A DNA stretch of 20,337 nt from Glomus cerebriforme (lineage: Eukaryota > Glomeromycota > Glomeromycetes > Glomerales > Glomeraceae), in NCBI GenBank assembly GCA_003550305.1, contig QKYT01000107.1, positions 78,315 through 98,651 of the forward strand, written 5' to 3'. Made by a program: the position numbers and the translations under genes. The notes below the pieces were generated by a model, which had not been told where the DNA came from, searched no databases, and saw only the letters and a program-made list of their open reading frames with translations. How positions within the stretch are numbered: the first letter of the stretch is position 1; every line of letters begins with the position of its first letter. Of this stretch, positions 9,163-18,129 are shown piece by piece.

Positions 9163-11675
9163 ATGTCACAGTGGTTTGCCGAAGATGCTAGTTGCGGACC
9201 AACCAACCCAATGAATGGTCTTATGAAACAATTTACACAAGATAACTCGTTGCAGCAGGTATTTTCTGAAATGTTCTTTTTTAATAATAATTTTACTAAT
9301 TAATAATTTAATTTGATCATTTAGGATAAATTTTCAACAGAACGATATGGTGAAGGTTCTTCTAAAGGAGTATGTTACATCCTTTTTAATTTTTTTTTAA
9401 AAAAAATTGCGAATGTTTTGTTTTTAATTTGCAATTTTCTTAAATCAGGCATTTAGAACACAAACAAATATTCAGCAAGAAGATGAAGTAAGAACATTGC
9501 TAATTTTTGTTTATTACAAGTTGTGAAGGACTGAAAAAAAAAAAATTTTTTTTTTTTTTTTAGTATGTTCAAAAGTTTTTTCAACATCCGGGACAAGAAT
9601 CTTCTCACCCACCAAACCTTTATAACCTTGATCAAATGAGTAAAGAACTCGAAGCAATTAGACATGACTTACCAAGAAATGGAAATTGGGCAGGAGACTT
9701 TTTAAAGCAACCGGAATCGGTCCATCACAACCATGTACAATCAGGATTTGAAGAATTCAATATGATCTACAAAAATGCCCAAAATCAAAGTATGTTACGT
9801 TTAACGATTGAGGAAATTTTTTTTTTGTTTAATGTAATTAACAATCAATTTTTTTTTAAGATAAATGGATATCTGAATTCTCACAGTTTCGACAACTGCC
9901 AACAAGTAATATTGAAATGCACCCAGAAGAGATAGCCGCATTTGAACAAGCATTTGAGGACGCGAAGAGAAGTAAGGTTTCGAAAATTATTACAAGTTCT
10001 AACTTACTGCTTTTTATACTTACCATAATTGTTTGGAATTAGGTACGCATTGGGAATCCGAATTTAAAGCTCAAGAACAATCATGGGTAAATGAATTTAA
10101 ACAACAGGAGAAAGATGGAAATGCAAAAACCGAATTAGCTGATATAGCTGGTAAATTAGTTGTAGCTGTTGAAGGAGAGACAAACCCAAAATTTAAAAAT
10201 TCTTCATTTTTTCACATTATGAAAAAATTGAGTAAACAGGAACTTTCTATTGAAGGTAACAAATTTGTTGAACAAAAAGCTCCAATTACTAATTGGGCTT
10301 CGGAGTTTAGTAGCGAACAAAATAATGAAAATAGTAATAATTGGGCTTCTGAATTTAGTAAACAGCAAAATAATAAAAATAATAGTAATTGGGCTTCGGA
10401 ATTTCAAAATAGACAACCGAATTCATCTTCAAACTGGGCTCAAGAATTTTACGGATCTTCAAATATTCAAAAGAATGGGGAAAGCTCAACTTCTACGGTT
10501 GATTGGGCTGCAGAATTTCAGAATGCTGATCAAATAAATAATATACCAACATTAAATGATTGGATCAAAGATTTTTCATTAGAAGAATCCGTAAATAAAA
10601 CTATGGAAGATTTACAAAGAGATTGGGCAAATTATGAACCTAACAGTATGGGATATTCATCCAAATATCATGACTACGAATTTTCCCAAAATAATCCTTT
10701 TCTCAATACGCCAAATCTTTCATCGATGAAAGGTCAAAATTTAGCAGAATCTATATTAATTTTAGAAGCAAAGGTTCAACTTGACCCGAATGATTCATAT
10801 TCATGGTATCAACTTGGTACTAGACAACAGGAGAATGAACAGGAGCCGAAAGCAATAGCAGCATTAAGTAAGGCTGCTGCTTTAAATCCTCAAATATTGG
10901 ATTCATGGCTTTCTCTAGCAGTTTCCTATACGAATGAATATCGTCGTGATGATGTATATGATGTATTGGAATCTTGGTTTAAGCATAATCCTAAATATAA
11001 GCAATTATTAGAGCAGCAACGTTCTAAAACAAATTTTGCTGATCGTCACGAATTTTTCACAGACTTATTTATACAAGCAGCACTATTAAATCCTGGAGAA
11101 AATCTTGATCCAGACGTTCAAGTTGGTTTGGGAATATTATACAATGTATCAGAAGAATATATTAAGGCAGTGGATTGTTTCCAATCTGCACTTTCTTCGA
11201 GACCGAATGTAAGTTCAACAACTTGTATCTTTAATTTCTCTTTTAAGGAATAATTTGATTTACTCTGTTTATTTAGGATTATCTTCTTTGGAATAAACTT
11301 GGTGCAACAATGGCAAATGCTCGGGAGCCTGAAAAAGCTGTTAATGCTTATTTCAATGCTCTCGAGATAAATCCATTGTATGTTCGTGCTCGTTATAATC
11401 TAGCCATCTCTTTCATTAACATGAAAGAATATCGAGATGCAGCTGAGCATTTACTTGCAGCTCTTGCATTGCAAATCGGAGAAACTGGTACGACCACAAA
11501 TGATGACTTAAACATTAAAAATAGTTCATTTCACAATGTTGCTGAAGGAGCCATGAGTTCAACAAATATTTGGGATACACTTAAAATGTGTTGTGGATTT
11601 TTAGATAGACCTGATTTAGAATCTAAATGCGATATTAGGGATTTAAATGCCTTTAAACAAGAATTTGAATTTTAA
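9163..11675 (+). CDS. PEX5: Peroxisomal targeting signal 1 receptor Pex5
   Basis: Exons: join(9163..9258, 9325..9369, 9449..9487, 9564..9789, 9861..9971, 10043..11208, 11277..11675), 693 aa; six GT-AG introns of 66-79 nt with consistent phases. Pex5 binds C-terminal SKL-type signals in the cytosol, docks on Pex13/Pex14 and carries cargo into peroxisomes. The N-terminus, CGPTNPM from Cys11, matches the conserved cysteine that is mono-ubiquitinated for receptor recycling. Ten WxxxF/WxxEF-type docking motifs follow, with W at 102, 138, 176, 187, 257, 273, 289, 304, 327 and 346. Between them lies the conserved helix ELADIAGKL ... NPKFKNSSFFHIMKKL (about 203-235). The TPR domain fills about 405-690: WYQLGTRQQENEQEPKAI, then LNPQILDSWLSLAVSYTNE, then the exon-7 repeats YLLWNKLGATMANA and YVRARYNLAISFINMKEY. 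Length is close to other Pex5 proteins. The start is the ATG that gives the canonical Cys region. Four W motifs at 257-308 come from a tandem DNA repeat. Confidence 0.96.
10288..10452 (+). repeat. Tandem ~48-nt coding repeat in PEX5 encoding NWASEF motifs
   Basis: Within PEX5 exon 6, the word AATTGGGCTTC[GT]GA[AG]TTT occurs three times with W codons exactly 48 nt apart, and a fourth diverged unit (NWAQEF) follows after 45 nt. Linkers are N/Q/S-rich. This is a small minisatellite that multiplies the Pex14/Pex13 docking motif. Confidence 0.85.
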
Positions 11676-12179
11676 ATAGACTAATAGATCATATCATTTA
11701 TATAATTTAAAATACCGCAGAAAGTTTTTTATTTGAATTTATACGGTTATAATTTGAGTAACTAGCATTAATTATATGTAATTTAAAATTGGTTCTAAAA
11801 ATAAACAATACACAGTAGCCATAGTAATTTATTTTATGTAAAAAAAAAAAAAAAGAAGTGTTTTGAAGATTTCCTACCAGAAAAATCATTTTGCCAAATT
11901 TGATATATGATGAATGAAAAAAAAAAAAATCACAAGTGAAACATGTTGTGCTATCGAATATAAAGCAATGGTGATACACCAGTGATATACGTTTTTTTGT
12001 TATAAATACACGCTAAAAAAATCGGTTTTTTCGTGTTATTCACTTATTCTGTTACTTTTTACACCGTTTTTTTTGTCAACCTTGTATTAGTTGTATATTA
12101 TTATATTATTATATATATATATTATATATTTATTTATTCATTTATTATATATTATATTTATTTTTTTTAAAAAAAAAAA
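11676..12179. other. Intergenic region between PEX5 and the 297-aa gene
   Basis: No gene is seen. It holds the PEX5 3' flank, with an AATAAA word near 11800 that could serve polyadenylation, several A/T homopolymers, a TATAAATA word near 12002, and an AT-rich leader. The leader ends in about 8 T followed by 12 A that run straight into the next start codon. Confidence 0.5.
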
Positions 12180-13073
12180 ATGTATTCGAATAATAACACT
12201 TCTCTTCCTCGACATGACAACATTATTAGCCTCATTCAGACCGTTGTAGCAATAGAACAAAGTGTTAAAAGTCAAATTGAAAATGCTGAATCACATATTG
12301 AACAACTTAACACGATAGGAAAAAGTGTTAAAAATCAAATTGAACAACTTAATATTATTAAGAACCAAATTAATCTAGTACTTAGACGTCTTGTCAATCC
12401 ACAACCACAACCACCATCTCGCGTGAGCCGAAACAGTTCACATCCTTATCGCAGTTCTTATACAAATTCTTCACAATTATCATTATCACGACGAAGAACC
12501 GCTCTTACTACGGCTGATCAATTTGGTAATCAAAATTCATTTCACCATAATACAAATACTTTACAGCAACAACTACCTTCTGATACCAATTCATTGGGTT
12601 GGACTGAACATTCACCATTATCGCAACAATCCGTAGCTATCGATCAATTTGGTTTAATGATTGAACAAAAGACGTCTCACGATCACACGAATAATCAACC
12701 ATCATTAACATCACAACAATTACAATCAGAACCTGTTGGTGCACAAAGTACTAATCAATTCGGTTTGATGGTTGGTCATTACCAAACTATCCATTCGCCA
12801 TTACCAGAACAACGTATTAATGAGAATCAATTAGCACAACATTTGATCAATCCTCCTTCTATGCAAGTTACTGATTTGATGGCTGGACAAGAATCACCTT
12901 GTCATAGTACGCGTATTTTACGGTCGCCACTACCAAAACAACAATCATCAAATCAATTTGATAATTTGAACCTTGAACAAGCTCAACAATTAACTCATGT
13001 GCTTCGTGGAGAAACTTATCCTTTCGTACCCGATTTATCCGAGTTTGATGATAGCGATACCCAAAAAAGATAA
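12180..13073 (+). CDS. Unknown 297-aa protein: coiled coil plus Q/N/S-rich repeats
   Basis: I do not recognise this protein. It is one open frame from an ATG directly after a 12-A tract to TAA; composition is clearly less AT-rich than the flanks. Residues 18-72 predict a helical coiled coil with an internal duplication: SVKSQIENAE at 28 and SVKNQIEQLN at 49, 21 residues apart. The rest is Q/S/N/H-rich and probably disordered but carries recurring motifs: DQFGNQN (113), DQFGLMIEQ (155), NQFGLMVGH (192), NQFDNL (258); and HSPLSQQ (144), HSPLPEQ (205), RSPLPKQQ (248). The tail is acidic (SEFDDSD). There is no signal peptide or membrane segment. It could be an oligomeric scaffold or a transcription-related factor, but this is a guess. 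A polyadenylation-type AATAAA lies at 13094-13099. The minus-strand ORF overlapping its end is a shadow. Confidence 0.6.
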   Translation: MYSNNNTSLPRHDNIISLIQTVVAIEQSVKSQIENAESHIEQLNTIGKSVKNQIEQLNIIKNQINLVLRRLVNPQPQPPSRVSRNSSHPYRSSYTNSSQLSLSRRRTALTTADQFGNQNSFHHNTNTLQQQLPSDTNSLGWTEHSPLSQQSVAIDQFGLMIEQKTSHDHTNNQPSLTSQQLQSEPVGAQSTNQFGLMVGHYQTIHSPLPEQRINENQLAQHLINPPSMQVTDLMAGQESPCHSTRILRSPLPKQQSSNQFDNLNLEQAQQLTHVLRGETYPFVPDLSEFDDSDTQKR

Positions 13074-13093
13074 CCGTTTTCATAATTCACTTT

Positions 13094-13099
13094 AATAAA
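13094..13099 (+). terminator. Candidate polyadenylation signal AATAAA
   Basis: The hexamer lies 21 nt after the stop codon of the 297-aa gene, a plausible distance for a short fungal 3' UTR. In so AT-rich a background the hexamer is also common by chance. Confidence 0.35.
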
Positions 13100-13184
13100 C
13101 AATACGTAATATACACAAATTTTTTACCTATAAAGTAAATTATAAGTGTATTAACCCGGTAACTGTATGGTGTCACGACAGTCA

Positions 13185-13464
13185 TTTTTTTTTTTTTTTT
13201 TTTTACCCATACATCATGTGGGTTTATTTTAACAACGGCAGGTTTAGTAAATTAATTTCGAAAAACATTGTATTGTTGAAGGTCAAATTTATTTATTTAT
13301 TAATTCCTATATTGAAATCCCTTCTTTTTTTTTTTTTTTTTTTTTGAGAACATTATGTTTTGTAATATACAGATGATTCTAATATCAATAGATTTCTTTT
13401 AGTATAAACTATGTATTTATTATTACGCTACTTGAAGCAAATGTCAGATTTTTTTTTTTTTTTT
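13185..13464. repeat. Three long poly-T tracts downstream of the 297-aa gene
   Basis: T runs of about 20, 21 and 16 nt occur at 13185-13204, 13325-13345 and 13449-13464. They sit about 120-140 bp apart in non-coding sequence. No other structure explains them. Confidence 0.7.
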
Positions 13465-13764
13465 ACTGTACCTTACTAAATTATTGTAATTACAATCTTT
13501 ATACTGTATTTATCAAAAAAAAAAACTGATATAATACGATAATAAACCCTTATATTTGGTTTGAACAAGTAATTTATCTTTAAAACTTAAACAAATATCA
13601 TTATAGAGATATTCTTGTTGTTTGAAATCTATAAGAGCGAAAAATAATAAGGGTTGAATGCTTTAAGAGACGGTTAGAAGAGATTATTGTTGCAGTAGGT
13701 TTAATAACTTGAAACCTCATGTGAAATACTCTTTACAACCCAATAAAATCAATAACAAAAAACG

Positions 13765-14106
13765 ACGATACAATATGTATATCGTGTATAAATTAACAAG
13801 GTTACATTTATGATGTAACCATATTCATTAATGGAATTTCTCGACGGTAACATTTATACTTGTTATTTCATAGATTTCTGAGAATAACTAGGTTATTCAC
13901 TGATGCCTTGGCCCCCCCCCCCGAAGGGAGGGGAGCATCAGTGAATAAAGTTATTCTATTGGAATAACAGGTTTATCTCATTGCGTATGACGTATACACT
14001 GATGGATTTTATATTTAATATATTTTTCTCAAGCTTCTTATAAACTAGTGGAATAAGTGACAAAAAAATCCATCGGTGTATACATAATACCGATGGGATA
14101 AATGTT
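13765..14106. repeat. Chain of four inverted repeats (hairpins)
   Basis: (1) ACGATA 13765-13770 pairs with TATCGT 13780-13785. (2) GGTTACAT 13800-13807 pairs with ATGTAACC 13813-13820. (3) 13881-13906 pairs with 13935-13957: AGAATAACT...TTATTCACTGATGC against its reverse complement, with one 3-nt bulge; the stem is prolonged by an 11-C run facing GGGAGGGG. (4) GTATACACTGATGGATTTT 13992-14010 pairs with 14065-14083 with one mismatch, and weaker outer pairing extends to about 13971 and 14106. Arms 3 and 4 share the word CACTGATG. There is no coding potential. This may be a MITE-like element, nested foldback repeats or a structured RNA. Confidence 0.8.
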
Positions 14107-14193
14107 AGTTACTCTCTTGGCCAAAATAAAGGAAAAAAAAAAGTAGTAGATTGAAATGATAGTGTCAAATTTCCTTTAAATCAAATTTAAGAA

Positions 14194-14640
14194 ATGGATA
14201 AAAGGGGGGTGGAGAGATTAAAGGAAAGAATCAAAACATTTGAAGATGAACTCCAGGATATTATGCCCTGAGGAATAAAAAAAAAAATGAGAGAAATAGA
14301 GAAAAACTTTAAAAACTTGAGAAAAATACATAGGAAACCGATAAACTTTACACATTTATTCTTTCATAGTGTATCTGGTTTAATGTAAATTGGAAAATGT
14401 CAAATTAGTTAATTATGGAACTCCTTACTAAGAGAAATAAAAAAAAAAATCTGATATTACCATTGTTAATAAGTCTACTACTATTCCTTCTGCTTTTGAT
14501 AACAGAGAAAATATTATTCTCTTCTGGGATTACATACGTAATTGAAACCTAAATTTGAGCATAAAACTGAACTTAGTGATCTCAAAAAGCGAGATTTCAC
14601 CAAAAACAATCGCTGTTCATAAAAAAGAAATACGTGAAAA
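14194..14640 (+). pseudogene. Possible decayed reading frame of unknown origin
   Basis: Protein-like segments continue across frames. An ATG frame reads MDKRGVERLKERIKTFEDE and ends at a TGA at 14269; past it the same frame reads helix-like KKKMREIEKNFKNLRK and HRKPINFTHLFFHS. After an A-run near 14441, another frame gives STTIPSAFDNRENIILFWDY to 14543. The first frame then resumes with KPKFEHKTELSDLKKRDFTK up to about 14610. The mix of charged, aperiodic residues stands out from the low-complexity surroundings. Stops and frame changes show it cannot make one protein as it stands. I cannot name the family; a dead mobile-element ORF is the likeliest explanation. Confidence 0.3.
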
Positions 14641-15360
14641 AAAATTGGACCTTATTGAATTTATACCTTTGGAACTATATTTTATGTTGTAAAATATTAA
14701 AAGTATTAATAATATACTAAGGATAAATCTCACTTTAAAAATGAGAATTTTTTTTTTTTAAGACACATGACTAATTCACATAATTCACATGATTCGAATC
14801 AGCCCAAAGGAAGATAAAACGAACATTTGAATATTAATTGTCAATACTAAATATTGTCATTTGATGATACTTAATTTTGCTCTGATTTTCAAAGAAAACT
14901 TTAACTCAAATTTTTCAATTTTAAAATAATGTGTTAATCTGTTACTATACTGTACATAATAAAAATTTCTAAAAAAACGAAAAAAAAAAAAAATCGTTCA
15001 GCCATGATATTTATTATTTTCCGATGTCATTGAATAAATTATAATGTACAGTAGATTTTTCAAGAGAACTCAAGAGAACGAGAGAACGGTTATTAAAAAA
15101 ATTTTTTTTTTCTTTTAGTTGCGTAATTTTTTTTTTTTTTAAAAAAAAAAATTTATTCATTTTTTTATTTTTCTCCTTTAAAAAATAAAGTAAATAAACC
15201 ACATAAATAAAAGATACTACTACTGATACTATTGTAAAAAAGAATCTTTTTCTATTGTAAATATTATATACTTACTTTAAAATAACATAAATAAATGAGT
15301 AAAAGTCAAATTACAATAATCAATTCAATTATAATAATTATAATTATATATTATTTTAAC

Positions 15361-15399
15361 TGACCGATTAAACTGTTGGTTATACAGTATATTCGGTCA
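15361..15399. repeat. Short hairpin upstream of the 131-aa gene
   Basis: TGACCGA (15361-15367) pairs with TCGGTCA (15393-15399), and inner ACTGT pairs with ACAGT around a short loop. A weaker hairpin follows at 15495-15516 (TTACCAA with TTGGTAA around an A run). Both lie in the 5' flank of the gene starting at 15626, followed by about 100 nt of nearly pure A. Confidence 0.55.
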
Positions 15400-15625
15400 A
15401 AATTAAAAATAAATCAATCAAAAATAAAAAAATTTATTTTACCTTTAGAAAAAAAAAAAGTTATATAAAAAAAGCGGAAATCAACGTACCCAAATTACCA
15501 AAAAAAAAATTGGTAAAAAAAAAAAAAAAATAAAAAAAAAAAAAAAAAAAGAAAAAAGAAAAAATAGAAAAAAAAACCCTTTTTTTTAAAAAAATAATAT
15601 CGATATTTCGTTTAAAAAATTCAAT

Positions 15626-16021
15626 ATGAATTCTGAATCTACATCGATCTTAGCTTTCCATATTACCGACTTGGCCTCTTACAATACGACGAATACTCGC
15701 ATTTTATCGAGAAATGGAAACGGCAATACAACTCGGAGGCATAGACGCGGCCAAAATCGAAACTTAAACCGGCAAAATCGACAAAATAGGCAAAATCGAA
15801 CTCGTTCCTCGCAATCTACGCAACCTTCGCGATCTTCGCAATCTTCGCAATCTACGCAACCTATACAAACTCAAATTCAACGAAGTATATCAGCTACGCA
15901 ACCTCTACAACATAATATAATATCAGATTTGCCAAACTTAATTGAAGGGCAAGATTTTAATATTATATTTCCTAAAACCGATTACCTTATTGGTAATGAT
16001 ATATTCGCAAGTTATTTATGA
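15626..16021 (+). CDS. Unknown 131-aa R/Q/S-rich protein with LIE-x-QDFN-x-IFP C-terminus
   Basis: I do not recognise this protein. A single frame runs from the ATG at 15626, after a leader of long A tracts, to TGA. Residues 25-60 are basic and rich in N, R and G (TTRRHRRGQNRNLNRQ, then NRQNRQNR from a 9-nt coding repeat) and could bind nucleic acid or act as a nuclear localisation signal. Residues 61-85 are S/Q repeats (SSQSTQPSRSSQSSQSTQP). Residues 87-127 carry the block shared with the 147-aa protein at 4451-4894: SISATQP, NLIEGQDFNIIFP, Y, G-N-D-I-F. The shared block is at the very C-terminus in both proteins, while the repeats differ, which argues for a real family rather than chance. 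There is no signal peptide or membrane span. Confidence 0.6.
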   Translation: MNSESTSILAFHITDLASYNTTNTRILSRNGNGNTTRRHRRGQNRNLNRQNRQNRQNRTRSSQSTQPSRSSQSSQSTQPIQTQIQRSISATQPLQHNIISDLPNLIEGQDFNIIFPKTDYLIGNDIFASYL

Positions 16022-16775
16022 TTTTAAGTAGTATATTTTAGACAAATTACTTTTTGTATTTAATGGAAATTTACAAACACAAACATTAAAAATATTTTAG
16101 AATAAGAGTTTTTTTTTTTTATTCTAATAGAGTAATAGACAATTTAAAATTACGCACAGACCCATTCATTTCCTTTTATAGATTTCTTTTCTGACGATTG
16201 GCAAATGTATAAATAAGAGAGCAAAAATAGAGATTAATAAAAAAAGGTGGACTTTAGTCAATTTGTACGTCAAAATTTTTTAGTAGTCCAGATTTTCGTA
16301 TTAATTTTGAATTTTAATTGGACCGTTACAATTTATATAACAAATGTCCATTTCGTTTTTTTTTTCATATATGCTAAAATCGGTATTTTTGATATAAATA
16401 AAATCTGTAAATCTTAATTTTCATTGGCGCGTTGCTTGTGAGTTATTTTCGTTAATCGTTTGCTACGTAAAATACTTTCAGTTCTTATGCGATTTACTTC
16501 AGAATCATTTTATATTGTATATTCGATTCGAAAAATAATAAATTACTTTCTAAGCTATGTAGTAATAGAAAAAATTATTATAGTGTAGATAGTCAGTTAA
16601 AGATTATGTAACTCTGAAAACCATGACTTATATTTGTTTAATAAGTTACAATCAGTCTTTATTTTTGCAAAGCCAGCCAACCCTTTATTTTCATATGTTT
16701 TTTTCACAAATAAAACTTGATAATTTATCATAGAAAATTTCAATTAAGCATATCTATTTTTAATCTATTATTATA
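16022..16775. other. AT-rich flank without a recognised gene
   Basis: The 3' flank of the 131-aa gene, then about 600 bases with no ORF or repeat I can support. A GTCAATTTGTACGTCAAAA stretch near 16257 and a GGCGCGTTGC patch near 16426 are slightly richer in GC, but I can attach no function. Confidence 0.4.
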
Positions 16776-17117
16776 TTAATTAACTAAAAAGTCTCTCAAA
16801 CTTTGCACCAATTGGTCAATAAATTGTTCATTTTTTAGTTTGTTTTATACTAAACATTTCATACAATCATACATTTCTTCATTTCTTTAGGAATTTTTAA
16901 CACAAATTCTGAAAATCCTTTTTCCATAGGGCTTATAATATAAAAAGCAAATATAATGTTATACAATATTTTATGATAATAATTAATATATTTACCAATT
17001 ATTTGCAAACTAAAAATTTTAATTTTAGATATATTTCAAATAGAATTGCAACATTCAGATTTTTGTTACAATCTTTATTGATATCTCAGCATATCCATTA
17101 TCTATCTTTCCAAATAT
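16776..17117 (-). pseudogene. Possible decayed coding relic, minus strand
   Basis: Three protein-like pieces follow one another on the minus strand: IFGKIDNGYAEISIKIVTKI (17117-17055), SPMEKGFSEFVLKIPKEMKK (about 16933-16874) and EQFIDQLVQSLRDFLVN followed by a stop (16829-16776). They are more complex than the background, but stops and frame changes separate them, and the only apparent intron between the last two would be 15 nt, too short. A decayed gene fragment is more likely than a live spliced gene. Family unknown. Confidence 0.22.
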
Positions 17118-17239
17118 TAACTTTTATATTTTAATATAAAGTTTTCTTTTCTTTTATTACTATAGGTTGCAGAATTTCATGTTGTGATAATAACAATAAT
17201 GGTTAACCTAATACTTTTATATAAAAAATAGTAAGGTAT

Positions 17240-17475
17240 CATTATATATATAGTGATATCCTACTTGCATTATAGTGATATCTACTTATATGTATAGTGA
17301 TACCTATTTACTTATTTTTGATACTTTGTAGCCTTTTTATTACCTTATTGTAATCCACTTGATTTCATTGCTCTATGGCTTTTTTATTACTTTCTAACAA
17401 TCTGATTGTTTTCATTACTCTGTAATCTTTTTATTAATCTTTAGATATCTGCTTGTTTTTAATGCTCTGTAGTTT
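17240..17475. repeat. Two adjacent short tandem arrays (~23 nt and ~47 nt units)
   Basis: Around 17245-17312 the phrase TATAGTGATA[TC]C occurs three times at about 23-30 nt spacing. From 17334 to 17474 a ~47-nt unit beginning TTTTTATTA and ending around GCTCTRTRG is present three times, diverged. No coding potential. Confidence 0.6.
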
Positions 17476-17649
17476 TTTTGTGACCAAGATACTAGGCCAG
17501 TAATTTACTGTACCAAAAAAAATCATGTGTAAAATATATTTCCAGAATCTTCCCAAAACTTTTCCATTACTTTTCCATTACTTTTAAGTTTCGTTTAAAA
17601 TTCTGACTAAAGGATCAGATGGTTGGAAGATCAGAAATACCAAGATCAG

Positions 17650-18010
17650 CCTATTTAATTACCAGGGATTAGTGCTGAACTTACTTGTAATTCTACATTT
17701 AATTGCCAAGTTGAAGTATAAAGTGCCAAATTTACAATCCATATGGTTTTCCTTTCATTTATTATCTTTTGATTGCTAGGTGAGATACAAAATGTTGAAC
17801 TTGCAATTCAAACATTTTATTTCATTTGATTGCTGAGATGATGTTAAATTTATAATCTATCTTTTTGCTAATAATATTTTACCATCTATTTGCCATCTCT
17901 TAATTGTTAGATAAGATACATGCAAAGTGCTGATTTTGCAATTTGTCATTTATATCCTATCCGTAATCTATTTAATTGCTAAATTGAGACACATAATGTC
18001 AAATTAGTTC
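17650..18010. repeat. Degenerate tandem array, core TTAATTGCTAAGTTGAGATA
   Basis: Five or six diverged copies of a core that reads roughly ATTGCTAAGTTGAGATACA followed by AAATGTTGAA and TTGCAATT lie near 17655, 17699, 17772, 17830, 17905 and 17973. Spacing is 45-78 nt. Between copies are T-rich pieces. Nothing suggests coding. Confidence 0.55.
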
Positions 18011-18129
18011 AGACTATATTATTTTTATATTCTTTTTTTGTATTTTTATCTTTCTGCCTTTCTGACCTTTTCTATCTATTAGTAATAGTATAAAAAAGCA
18101 TAATTTCTTATTTTCTTTTTTATATATTA

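Larger units (their letters stand above)
13074..15625. other. Gene-poor 2.5-kb region
   Basis: Apart from the poly-T tracts, hairpin chain, decayed frame and short hairpins listed separately, I see no supported gene. The last 150 bases before 15626 are almost entirely A and form the leader or promoter of the 131-aa gene. The minus-strand ORF at 15014-15202 is made of homopolymer translation and is not credible. Confidence 0.5.

Noticed and set aside
10204..10537. ORFs on the minus strand and in the second plus frame within PEX5.
   Set aside because: They reflect the tandem W-motif repeat read in other frames.
12868..13083. Minus-strand 71-aa ORF over the end of the 297-aa gene.
   Set aside because: It is antisense to a better-supported frame and has no features of its own.
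14790..14801. TGATTCGAATCA as a possible tRNA B box.
   Set aside because: It is a 12-bp palindrome; I find no A box, acceptor stem or anticodon arm around it.
15014..15202. Minus-strand 62-aa ORF.
   Set aside because: It consists mostly of K and F runs from homopolymers.
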